Shown here: piece by piece, positions 20,470 to 29,865 of the stretch | Layout of the letters: every line of letters begins with the position of its first letter | Numbering within the stretch: position 1 is the stretch's first letter | Source of the DNA: Phoronis australis | Taxonomy: Eukaryota > Phoronida > Phoronidae | Reading direction: 5' to 3' | Assembly: GCA_002633005.1 (NCBI GenBank) | Contig: NMRA01000998.1 | Location: forward strand, 38,068-71,344 | DNA length: 33,277 bases | The notes under the pieces: generated by a model | Databases searched by the model: none | What the model saw: only the letters and a program-made list of their open reading frames with translations | Told to the model about the DNA's origin: nothing | Position numbers and translations under genes: made by a program

Positions 20470-23400
20470 GTAAATTGATACGTCTGCTCTGCACACATGT
20501 TGGCACACTGCATGGTCGGATACTTAAGTTGTAGCGGTCCCTGAAAGTTTTGACTGAGATTGAGAACGAGGCAATCGCTAATTAACGGGCTCGTTATTCA
20601 GTGGATGAAACTGGTTGTCAAAATTAGGGACCTCTATATCCAACCAGTGCCCACAGGGTTGGTGTTTGACTCAGGACACGTGCTGACGACTGATCAGGCA
20701 ACACGTAGACAGTGATCACCTTCTCTAGCTCGATCGATCAGCATTAGTCGGAGGGCAATAAATACATACGCCCTTTACTTTTTCCCAGCTTTCATTTCCA
20801 AATGGCTAAAATTTCAGTTATAGGCGAAAAAAGCTTCACGGCCATTCTCACTTGCTCTACCAGAAAGTCTAACTTAACTTACATTCTTCAGTAGGCAATG
20901 ACCATCGCCTCTGTTGGCCCGAACCAGAGGCGATGCAGAGGCTATAGGCGCGCTGTACGCCGGAAGCTTTTCGGCGAATTATGCCTCGCACCGACTAAAC
21001 CATCAAAGTCACGTTGTTATAAATACCTTTTGCGCATAGAGGAACACCTGAGGAGGTTGTCGATGTGTTTGATTCCTTCCAACTCGAACAAATACTCCCA
21101 TTATCAAACTTTTTCTGTGGAGCTCATCTTTTCCATTGGCTTACAGTTCAACAATGGTTGCTTGACTTGAGTGCCCTTTTTATACCTCAGTGTATATGTC
21201 TATAAACTCCTGGGGTTCCCTGAGGGTCCTGTGCAGTTGTTAGTATCGGTAGATGATTGGCTGACACTGCAAGATCTATGTTCTAGGTTTTACAGTGGGC
21301 GCATCAGAACAGTGACAGGGTACTACCTCTCTACTGTTTTGACCCGAGACATTATGGCCAAACTTACCACCATGGCTTTCCAAAGACAGGAGTCCATCGT
21401 CTAAAATTTCTACTGGAAAGTTTAAAAGATCTGAAATCAATACTGCAGGGCCATGGAAGGTATGGAGTTGTGTTAACAATAATTAGGTTTATGGGTAAAA
21501 TTGATATTGGTTGTTGTAATGGTCTTACAGAGTTAAATTAGAAAATCTTGCTGTTGTATGTGAATTATGCTTTGGTTTGACAGTGCTCCCATTTGAGCAT
21601 TAATCCGAATCCATGTTTCGGATAATTCCATGGTTTTTGCTGACTACAAAATTTGTTAAAAGTATCGTAGCATTGATAAAGAGCATACTGCTCGAAACGT
21701 GGAGTATATTTAATGGATTTTAATATTGACTTTCATCCTTTTGCTTAATGCTATTTTACCCGACTGTGTAACCGTCGGTAAGGGAATGGCATTTCAATAC
21801 TTAATTTAAAAAATATGTTTGTTTTGTTACCCGTGTTTGATTTACCACATATAATGTAAATTAAATTTTCCAGTGACCTTTTGGTGCAATATGGAAAGCC
21901 AGAAGAAGTGATTCCCCGGATTGTCAATGAACTTGGCGGGCAAAATGTCAAGGCAGTTGTGTTCCAGGAAGAGGTACTTCGATCCCTTTGCACTGTTTCA
22001 ATCGTGAAAGTATACAGTAAATGTGGATCAATTTTGTCTTTGACTGGCACAAAGAACTCTTAATTATAAACCCAGTGCTTATGGTTTTGAGCAGACATAA
22101 TCATACGGCACACACAAAAAATAATCAGAATAAAATTACCTGGGATTTCCAGGCGTGTTGGTTTGTGCGTTCTGGGTTTAGTTATTCAGAATTCATAGGG
22201 GATAACCAAACAGAACAATAAGCCCTTTCTTAAATTGTGTTTAGTTACCTAGTTAAGATCCTTTCCCATGTAGTTACCTTCAGTACTACTGAAACCTCGT
22301 TTTTTTCTGTGGTTAACCGCAAAGTAAATCATTAGTGTTCCCATCTACTTCAGAGTTATAGTTCAAAGAAATTATCGCAAGGCGGTAATCTGACCTGTAG
22401 TCATATGCCTTGCTGTTTTTGTCTCTACTTGTCATCAAAAATGGCAAGGACATCTCCCTCTCCTCAAATGGAAACTGGAACGTCAACGGTTGTCACGTTG
22501 GGATGATGACGATGCACTAGAAAATGACATGAAAAAATTGGTCAAGTTAATGGCTGATCCAAACTAAGGCAGTATTGGGTGGCAGAAACTTGTTTTGGGT
22601 TCACTTCATGCTCAGTGATTTTTTAATGTAAATTCAGCAAATACATGGATAAATTGAAACAAAATGCCAAAATTATAATTATTAGAACAAAATATTAACG
22701 ATTAATAACAAGCCATCTACCGCTGTTGGCAAACTCAGGCAGTGACCTCTGGCGATAACTCTGATGGCACTGAGGTAAAGTAATCCCTTTGTAGCGAAGC
22801 GTGACGCTTTGCTGTTGAATCCACCTCTTTCTTTCAGAGTTAATTTACTGTTATCTTTAAGCCATTCAAGACAGAAGTTAAATGTTCCCATTTATGGAAG
22901 TTTTGATAACACCAAAGCTTAGGAGCTAGGAAAGGCCTATTTGTACAACTGAAACAGTTGAATGACACAGAGCAAAAAAACGCTTTCACTGACCTTGCAT
23001 GTCAATTTCAAAAAGCCTATTGTGTGTGAGCAACACCCTTGATTTACTGTAACAAGTGTCCGCAAAATTCTAAGCCACTATGCTGACTAGTTACCCCCAT
23101 CCAAGCCTAAAATGTGAAATTTCTCTGCACCCTAAAGCATCTACCTTGTTGTAGGTAACTCAAGAAGAGACTGATGTTGAGCAGAATGTCGCCTCAGTCT
23201 GTGAAACTCAAAAATTCTGGGGCTCAACTCTTTACCACAAGCAAGACTTGCCATTTCAGTGTGAAAAGTAGGTTCCTCTTTTGAATAAGTGAAATTAGTA
23301 GTAAAGTTGATTGGCTTGTTTTTTAGATTTCTCTTATGACTAAAATCAACAGCTTCAGAATTGATGGTCTGACTGTGACATCTCTGCAGGTGAAGGATTA

Positions 23401-26400
23401 AATTATTTACAGATGTCAGGAGCATTTTTTGAAGATGTTGTTTGGCACATTTTAACCTGCCATTTATTTTATGTTTTGTATTTATTAGCAGTTTTGCATT
23501 TACATTGTTTAGAATTCTAACATTTTAAATTTCCGTCTAAAGTTGAATTTTATGTTCTGTTTAACCTAGTGAATGGTTATTCGTAATTATGTTTTGTTAT
23601 TTTAATGTCATGTTACAGTTGACATCCATGTTTGCAGGTTACCTGATATATTTACTCAATTCCGTCAAGCAGTGGACGGACGGTGTCGTATTAGGCCTCT
23701 TGTAGACATGCCACCACGATTGAAACCTCCGCCTGAAGGTGTTCAGTTTGTCAGTATCCCCAGTATTGAGTCATTCAACATGCAAGGTAGGGTGTTGGTT
23801 GGTTCCTTGAAAAAATGTTCTGACAAAAATTAATTTGCCCGCATTATGTATAAACACTATTTATCATGTAACAGTTATGAACTTTATCCCAAACCCCCAA
23901 GGTCAGAAGCAGCTTAATTCTTGACTGTAGATATGCTGTGTTAATCTGGCTGTCATAAATCTACTGGATACAGTCATGCCTTTGCAGCAGTCAGTTGCTC
24001 TGAACAGTAGTTCATAGGGCTAATTGTGGACTAGTTCGATTGGACACCCTTGTTTGAAAATCATTGATAATATTGTAAATAACCTATTCATAAGAGGTTT
24101 ACAACTACTGCCGTTGATGTAGACTAATATGTCACAGTGACTTGTTGTATGCTGCGTTTCTTGTCATTTAATTATATTAAGAATTTCTTTCCATTTTTTA
24201 AATTTTGTCAGTGTGCCTAACATGCAAGCCAACACCTCAAACTTGCTGTTTTGTTACATTGGAACATTGAGGTGAGGAAGAATATATCAGAAGACGAAAA
24301 AGAATGTCAGAAGCCTGTAGTATCATGTAGTGTTTTTAAACTGATGTGAAGTTTTTGAAAGAATTGCATATGCTAAGCGTATGTAAAATGTTATGTCTGT
24401 ATCTAAAATTGTGTGTCCTTATCGACAAGTGTGTACAATTAGCCAAACATTTACAAAACACTAGAATTTCACTCAACAAAATTATTGTATATATAATTAT
24501 TGTATATATAATTATTGTATATATAATTATTGTATATATAATTATTGTATATATAATTCCTGAAAGCAGAAATTACATAGAATTAAATTGTTGACTTCAT
24601 ACCAATCTTCCAGTAACAAGCTCTTTTGTTCATATGTTTTAGTAAAATTAAGCAAAAAAGCAAGGTAGGCCTACATTCATAGCAAAACAACCGGATCAAT
24701 TACATGACCAAATTTTATATGATAGAACTGTTCAACATGAAATCTCAAAAACTTTGTTACAGTTTTTTAGAGTATTTCATTCATTTCATGCAACTTTATA
24801 TTTTTTTCGCACAATCATATGTCCTGTTTTGTATAGTTCCTCGTGCAAAAGTGTAGCATTTCAAATACAATTCCTAAAAGTTGTTTTAGAGAACAGTGCA
24901 TTAACCATAATATCTCCAAGTTGCATGTGAATCTGGAGAGCCACTTTTGAGATACGATGTTCCAAAGTTGGCCAAAATTGAATAATTTTCTAGGGACCTA
25001 CATAACACTAAATATTTTAGTATTGTTTTAGATTGTCTTTACTTTCCATGCCCTTCAATTAACCTTTGACCCTAGGTATGTTTCAATTAACCTTTGACCC
25101 TAGGTATGTTTCAATTAACCTTTGACCCTAGGTATGTTTCAATTAACCTTTGACCCTAGGTATGTTTCAATTAACCTTTGACCCTAGGTATGTTGAGCTG
25201 AAGATGAAGTTCATGCTGTGTCAAGTTTTATTTAATTTCTATAATGTTAACACCTTGCATTTGCTAGACTGTCCTACTGATGCAAGAACCTCATTCCCAT
25301 ATGCTGGTGGTCAGACGTCGGCTCTGGAAAGAGTGAAGACATACTTTTGGGATACAAACTGTGTAGCTTCCTACAAATTTACCAGAAACAAGCTCGCTGG
25401 TGCAAATTTTTCAACTAAATTTTCACCCTGGTAAGTAAATTAAATGTAATCTGTGTGATGGGAATGCAGATCTGTGATTTCTTATTAATCAATAAAAAAT
25501 CTTTAGACTCATGTACTTATGTTACATAATGTAAGTTCATGATAGACTGTCGTTAATTGTATAAAATCCCCAAAATCGATTACATTTATTTCTGATTGCA
25601 ATGGGTACAATTTTATTGGCAGTTGTTTGATTTTCAAGCACAGTTTCATTGTCTAAATTTGAAAAGCATTTTTGTCTGTGACAATCTGGAATTATCCATT
25701 TTGTTTATTTCATTGAAAATGTTGAAATTGTGATGTCAATTATCACTTAATGTTAATTAAATACACACAGGTTAGCCATGGGATGTATTTCACCTAGACA
25801 GATTTACTGGGAGCTGAAGCGATATGAGCAGAGTGTCACTGCTAATGACTCCACCTACTGGGTTATCTTTGAACTAATGTGGAGGGACTACTTCAAGTTT
25901 GTTGGGGTGAAATATGGAAGCAAACTGTTCTATCCCAGTGGTCAGTAATGAAATTATGTTGTTTCTTTTTCTAGTTGCCTTAAATTGTATTTGAGATAAA
26001 ATTGCAGAACCTGTTGATGTTTTGGTCATAGTATTGTAATATGATAACATGGCAAACTTGTCTGGAACTAAGGATGCATCTAAGTTCTGCATCCAGGTGA
26101 GGCTATGCCCAACACATTGGTAGTATTAAATAATTTCCATGAATTTTCATTAACATATTCAAGTGCTTCATTTATTTATTAATTAGTACTGTTACATTTT
26201 CCTCATTGGGCAATGGCATTTACTTTAGTGTCATAGTGTGGAAGATTTCTGACAGTCAACTCTTAGTTGTCTGTAACTTATTTGATAACAACAAAAATGA
26301 CGTGATACCAAATATATCACTATCAAAGATAATCTCTTTGCATAACTCTGCAGTAGTACCTCTCTGATGCAACAACGAATGTTGTATCGTTTTTAAGGAA

Positions 26401-29400
26401 CTCTGCACCAGATAATCCCTTTTAGCATCTGAGTTTTGTAAAAAATGAAATATGCGTTCCAATGAACGAAGCAGATTTCGTTGTTAATAGCTTTTTATTT
26501 TATATGACTTATTGTTATGATGACATCAGAAAGTGGGTACACTTATACTAAGAATATGCTTGTTTACTTTGTTCTTGTAGAGTGTCACTTGTTTATTTAC
26601 TGCACCCAGGTATAAATGGCAAGAATGTCACATGGGTCCAGAGTGAAGAAAAGTTCAAAGGTTGGCAAGAGGGAAAGACTGGTGTTCCATTTGTTGATGC
26701 TAACATGAGAGAGTTATTGGCTACAGGGTTTATGAGCAACAGAGGGAGACAGGTACATGAAGACGTTGTAGTGATGACAGTACATTTATACAATGCGTTC
26801 TGCAGGGCTTGGAATGACCAATGACAAAAAACGCGGAAACTTTGAAACTTTTACGGCCCAAATCATCGCCCGATAAGCAGCCTAGAACTGGTGAATGTGA
26901 ACCTTTCCCCGACAAAAATCGGGAGGACTAAAAAATAAAAAAAGAACGTTACCACCATCAGTAGCATGCGTCTGCGTCCTTTTAGCTCGCCCGTCTGCTC
27001 CCAACCCACACATTTTTGGCTGCAGAGCGGTAGCATTTGTCGCCGCGCTTAACAATAACACGAGACGCCATTGAAAATCACACCACGCTATCCCAGATGC
27101 CCCGGCAATGTTGACACTTTACGTTCCTCCGAACATAAAGAGCAACTTCCGCTTTTCGAGGTGAACGTCGTCTGCAACGCCGCGGTNTTATGATGACATC
27201 AGAAAGTGGGTACTCTTATACCAAGAATATAAGTGTTCTCACCCAAACATCACCGAAGTGGGTGGCCTCCTATATTATGGGCCCCACTTTTTGGGTGCCT
27301 TCAGGCATTCCCTCCTATGTTAATATAGGTGGCACAACTTCTGAAGCTCTGTATCATTTTAATAAGAATAAGTCATTTAAGATAAAAACCTATTGATTAT
27401 TTCTGCACCAAATTTTGCTGTTTTCCTCTTGTTTTTGGTTTATGCTTGCAGATCCCGATTTTAACGCTTTGCAAAATTATGACAATACTGGACCTAAGAA
27501 AAATATGCTTGTTTACTTAGTTCTTGTAGAGTGTCACTTGTTTATTTACTGCACCCAGGTATAAATGGCAAGAATGTCACTTGGGTCCAAAGTGAAGAAA
27601 AGTTCAAAGGTTGGCAAGAGGGAAAGACTGGTGTTCCATTTGTTGATGCTAACATGAGAGAATTATTGGCCACAGGGTTTATGAGCAACAGAGGGAGACA
27701 GGTACGTGAAGACGTTGTACAGAGGGAGACAGGTACATGAAGACGTTATAGTGATGACAGTAAATTTATATAATGCGTTCTGAGACTATGTAGGTTTTGA
27801 TATGTCACAAGTGGAAGATGACCTAGATGTGAGAACCCCCTTCCAGTTTATTGGTGAATTGAATTTGGAGCTTTCATAAGATGTATAATTATGACTTAAG
27901 TTAGTTTTACCGCTTTGTCAGAAAATTTAAAAGTTAAATCTAAGCTTGGACCGTAGTTGCTATGTACCGTTCCAATTTACAATTATGATAATGTCAGAAT
28001 AATGTCTTTATCTATTGTATTGCTCCCAAAGCACACATTTTTATGACAAATTTTTCATCCCATTTTAACCATACCATACCAAAATTACTATTAGTCTTTA
28101 ATACCAACATGTTGTAAATGAACACTTGAAGTTTCCTAAATTACGAATTAAGCTCAAGTTAAAAATTAATAAGAATAAATAATAATTGAAATTTTATTGT
28201 TAGCTTGACCAGCGTGCTTTTTGTTGGTTGATAAGTTGCTTTTCTTATTTTTTAGAATGTTGCCAGTTTTTTAACCAAAGATTTGAAGCTAGACTGGAGA
28301 CTTGGTGCTGAGTGGTTTGAATCTCTTCTGGTAAGTTGACCCATATCTTATACAACGACGTGGAGAACTGTCTCATTATAACAATAGTTATGATATTGTT
28401 AAAGAATCTAACGTTACTTGATATGTGAACAATACACAATGACTATTGAGTCTTTATTACTAGCAATATGATTTTTTCCGGATCATTGTAGTCCATCAAG
28501 TACCCTCCCAAGTAATTGACTTCAGACTTCTACATATACTGCTAAAACCCTAGAGAGACAGGCCATTGACAGTTTCGCTTGCTTCTATTTTAGGTCACTT
28601 ATCTGTTATGTATTTTCTGTTAAGTCAAACTTCATTTGTCAGATTGACCATGATGTCTGCAGTAACTATGGAAACTGGCTATATACAGCCGGCCTTGGCA
28701 ACGATCCAAGAGAAAACCGGAAGTTCAACATGATCAAGCAGGCAATGGATTACGATACCAATGTGAGTGCCTTCTTCAGTATTTGGTAATTATGTTCCCA
28801 AGTTTGTTATTCCTGTTAGTTTTTGTTCTTGCATAATTGCATAATGTTAGCTACACCCTTGTGTAGCCTTATGTCTCACTTTTCGTGGTCTGGTACAATT
28901 AATTAATTGTTAAAATCTGACTTATGAATTGTTGTTGTTTCACAGTTGGGTGACATGATTAGTTCAGTTAATAAACAAGAAGGGGAACACCTGTGGTGAA
29001 CGAGCAATGAACTATCATCACTTGTGCAGAGTTCATACATTTATGACAGGCGCATTTTTTATGTCCTGTTTAAAGCTCCCTGACCATAAGCGCTCATTGG
29101 GTGCACATTGTTGAATCTTTGCCTGATGCCCTCTGGTTCTGTAAATGGCCACCAGACCACATGCTGATTTAGTCTATCACACTTAACTTAAAGGTTACCC
29201 ATTTTCCCGACCCTAAGTAATCTTTGCACTATGCGGTCAACTGTTAACTCTTGTGTATTCATTTTGTTATTCTTAAATGTAAAGCAGTTGGGCTTGTTCT
29301 TTACAACAGGGGGAGTATGTTAAACTGTGGATACCAGAACTGTCACAAATAGATGGCGCTAGTGTGCACACCCCATGGTGCCTCACTGCTGCTCAGCTCA

Positions 29401-29860
29401 GAAGATGTGGCGTTGAACTTGGGGAAACATATCCAAAACCTTTAGTGGTTGCTCCTGAATGGGGCAAATTCACTCAAAGAAAACGACAAGTAAGGCTGTC
29501 ATCTCTGAAAAGAAAGATTCTTTTGTACACTTCGATCAACTTATACTAACTGTGTACTTTCAATCACTTTAAGTATGCTAGTAACATCAAGTTAATTCAC
29601 TAAACCAATCTGTTGTTTTCAGGCTTGCTTGTGATCCAACTAAAGGTGGTCAAAAATTTTGTTTTTGAAGGGTTAAGTGATATATTATTTGATGTTTGTT
29701 CATAGTTGTGTCTTAATATGTGTTCAAAACTACAACAGGGTGAAATGTCCTTTTGTTTAATTGAAAGCTGATCATCTCTTTGCAGGCATCGGGCAAGAAG
29801 AATGTGCCTCAGCAACGAGGCATGGATTTCTACTTTAAAAGTAGTCACAACCAGCGCTGA
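20413..29860 (+). CDS. cry-dash: Cryptochrome DASH, complete 12-exon gene
   Basis: CRY-DASH is a flavoprotein of the photolyase/cryptochrome family. It binds FAD and usually an antenna folate, and repairs cyclobutane pyrimidine dimers mainly in single-stranded DNA; a signalling role is debated. The exons are 20413-20469, 21287-21459, 21874-21973, 23155-23267, 23638-23786, 25268-25430, 25771-25940, 26610-26752 (or its duplicate 27559-27701), 28256-28330, 28643-28762, 29310-29489 and 29786-29860. Using one exon 8, the coding length is 1518 bases (505 residues), normal for the family, with every phase matching and GT-AG borders. The N-terminal photolyase domain has [21 protein letters not shown] and FWGSTLYH. 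The FAD domain has [71 protein letters not shown] and [15 protein letters not shown]. The C terminus ends in the short RGMDFYF motif typical of animal CRY-DASH. The start ATG has A at -3. Confidence 0.95.
20677..20682. promoter_or_regulatory. CACGTG E-box in CRY-DASH intron 1
   Basis: A perfect palindromic E-box lies about 260 bases after the start codon. CLOCK/BMAL-type bHLH factors bind this motif in many light- and clock-linked genes; use here is only inferred. Confidence 0.25.
20893..21104 (+). repeat. Repeat R2, copy in CRY-DASH intron 1
   Basis: About 210 bases repeated in the same orientation at 33053-33277, with about seven substitutions and one 14-base length difference. It starts with a perfect hairpin: catcgcctctg (20903-20913) pairs with cagaggcgatg (20925-20935). 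The 14-base difference breaks the reading frame, so it is not a conserved coding exon. Confidence 0.85.
21287..21459 (+). CDS. cry-dash: CRY-DASH exon 2
   Basis: The acceptor is atgttctag and the donor GGAAG|gtatgg. It encodes [20 protein letters not shown], then RHYG and [19 protein letters not shown]. The frame has no usable ATG, so a search limited to ATG-started frames would miss it. Confidence 0.94.
21874..21973 (+). CDS. cry-dash: CRY-DASH exon 3
   Basis: The acceptor is aattttccag and the donor GAG|gtactt. It encodes [20 protein letters not shown] and VKAVVFQEE. It begins with the third base of a serine codon split from exon 2. Confidence 0.94.
22394..22567 (+). other. Unassigned open frame within CRY-DASH intron 3
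   Basis: A 57-codon frame without an early ATG is bounded by TGA at 22391 and TAA at 22565. It contains [20 protein letters not shown] and [12 protein letters not shown], charged and protein-like. It could be a fossil exon, a retrocopy fragment or chance; I do not recognise the family. Confidence 0.25.
23155..23267 (+). CDS. cry-dash: CRY-DASH exon 4
   Basis: The acceptor is cttgttgtag and the donor GAAAA|gtaggt. It encodes [17 protein letters not shown] and [14 protein letters not shown], the conserved CRY-DASH WGSTLYH block. Confidence 0.94.
23638..23786 (+). CDS. cry-dash: CRY-DASH exon 5
   Basis: The acceptor is tgtttgcag and the donor CAAG|gtaggg. It encodes [12 protein letters not shown] and [18 protein letters not shown], the linker between the N-terminal and FAD-binding domains. 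Confidence 0.93.
24481..24555. repeat. 15-bp AT tandem repeat, five copies
   Basis: Five near-identical units of attattgtatatata in CRY-DASH intron 5. Confidence 0.95.
24705..24980 (+). repeat. Dispersed repeat family R1, copy in CRY-DASH intron 5
   Basis: It shares gaaatctcaaaaac, catgcaactttatat, cgtgcaaaagt, cagtgcattaa and gatgttccaaagttggcc with the copy at 2513-2800, in the same order and orientation. Confidence 0.75.
25053..25192. repeat. 28-bp tandem array, five copies, with DR1-like motif
   Basis: Five almost identical 28-base units end at 25080, 25108, 25136, 25164 and 25192. Each contains aacctttgaccctaggt. On the minus strand each reads GGGTCA-A-AGGTTA, a direct repeat with one-base spacing that resembles nuclear-receptor (RXR/HNF4/COUP-type) sites. 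It lies in intron 5, 75 bases before exon 6. Confidence 0.95.
25268..25430 (+). CDS. cry-dash: CRY-DASH exon 6
   Basis: The acceptor is tttgctag and the donor CCCTG|gtaagt. It encodes [20 protein letters not shown] and FSTKFSPW, the start of the FAD pocket. The acceptor lies 75 bases after the five-copy 28-bp array. Confidence 0.94.
25771..25940 (+). CDS. cry-dash: CRY-DASH exon 7
   Basis: The acceptor is acacacag and the donor AGTG|gtcagt. It encodes [20 protein letters not shown] and [20 protein letters not shown], core FAD-binding helices. It ends with one base of a glycine codon, which fits either copy of exon 8. Confidence 0.95.
26610..26752 (+). CDS. cry-dash: CRY-DASH exon 8, first copy (8a)
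   Basis: 143 bases with acceptor ctgcacccag and donor CAG|gtacat. It encodes [18 protein letters not shown] and [10 protein letters not shown], lining the FAD and substrate cavity. A near-identical second copy lies 0.95 kb downstream. The 143-base length means only one copy can be used per transcript without a frame change. Confidence 0.9.
26802..27186. other. GC-rich block of unknown origin between exon-8 copies
   Basis: Similarity between the two exon-8 segments stops at about 26801, and this block runs to the N at 27187. Its composition is clearly richer in GC and CpG than the surrounding intron. On the minus strand an ATG at 27071 opens a 29-codon frame ([20 protein letters not shown], then VWVGSRRAS), with a CGGAAG ETS-like motif upstream, so it could be a promoter-plus-first-exon fragment or a transposon piece. 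Not identified. Confidence 0.5.
27187..27187. other. Single unresolved base (N)
   Basis: The only N in the window lies exactly where the second copy of the exon-8 segment begins (27188 onward matches 26514 onward). This points to a sequence join or a low-confidence base. Confidence 0.9.
27234..27497. mobile_element. Extra segment specific to the second exon-8 copy
   Basis: About 265 bases are absent from the first copy, inserted in the intron between aagaatat and aagaaaaatatg. It ends with an acceptor-like tatgcttgcag (27441-27451) followed by an open stretch beginning ATCCCGATTTTAACGC. No inverted ends or clean target duplication could be assigned. Confidence 0.45.
27559..27701 (+). CDS. 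cry-dash: CRY-DASH exon 8, second copy (8b)
   Basis: Same length, acceptor and encoded 47 complete codons as 8a. I count four base differences, all synonymous. If 8b followed 8a in one message, its first codons would read GTA TAA, an immediate stop. The copies are therefore alternatives, alleles placed in tandem by assembly, or one is unused. The donor CAG|gtacgt is followed by a 31-base direct duplication that supplies a second donor. Confidence 0.75.
27689..27750 (+). repeat. 31-bp direct duplication across the exon-8b donor
   Basis: Two adjacent 31-base units each contain agagggagacaggtac, so the 5' splice site is present twice (27702 and 27733). Use of the second donor would add 31 bases and shift the frame. 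Confidence 0.9.
27784..28255. other. CRY-DASH intron 8 remainder
   Basis: AT-rich sequence with no recognisable feature. Confidence 0.5.
28256..28330 (+). CDS. cry-dash: CRY-DASH exon 9
   Basis: A 75-base phase-0 exon with acceptor attttttag and donor CTG|gtaagt. It encodes [20 protein letters not shown] and FESLL, a signature of the FAD domain. Confidence 0.95.
28643..28762 (+). CDS. cry-dash: CRY-DASH exon 10
   Basis: A 120-base phase-0 exon with acceptor atttgtcag and donor AAT|gtgagt. It encodes [14 protein letters not shown] and [15 protein letters not shown]. The asparagine of NYGNW is expected near flavin N5 by family knowledge. Confidence 0.95.
28763..29309. other. CRY-DASH intron 10
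   Basis: No recognisable coding or repeat feature was seen between the exon 10 donor and the exon 11 acceptor. Confidence 0.5.
29310..29489 (+). CDS. cry-dash: CRY-DASH exon 11
   Basis: A 180-base phase-0 exon with acceptor tttacaacag and donor CAA|gtaagg. It encodes [33 protein letters not shown] and a basic KRQ end. Confidence 0.94.
29786..29860 (+). CDS. cry-dash: CRY-DASH exon 12 (terminal)
   Basis: The acceptor is tctttgcag. It encodes [20 protein letters not shown] and then HNQR, followed by TGA. The basic tail with an RGMDFYF-type ending is typical of animal CRY-DASH. Confidence 0.93.
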   Translation, partial: ASGKKNVPQQRGMDFYFKSSHNQR

Positions 29861-29865
29861 ATAAA
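29860..29865 (+). terminator. AATAAA overlapping the CRY-DASH stop codon
   Basis: The hexamer aataaa begins at the last base of the TGA stop. Use of it would give a 3' UTR of only 15-30 bases. Another aataaa lies at 30806-30811. Confidence 0.25.

Larger units (their letters stand above)
27188..27783 (+). repeat. Second copy of the exon-8 segment
   Basis: 27188-27233 matches 26514-26559, and about 27498-27783 matches the remainder to 26801. The two parts are separated by about 265 extra bases. Identity in the exon is about 97%. Confidence 0.85.

Noticed and set aside
20898-21170. 90-codon open frame starting in repeat R2
   Set aside because: The second R2 copy has a 14-base difference that breaks the frame, so it is not conserved as protein; CRY-DASH exon 2 is at 21287-21459.
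24346-24594. 82-codon frame with IIVYIIIVY repeats
   Set aside because: It is a translation of the 15-bp AT tandem repeat.
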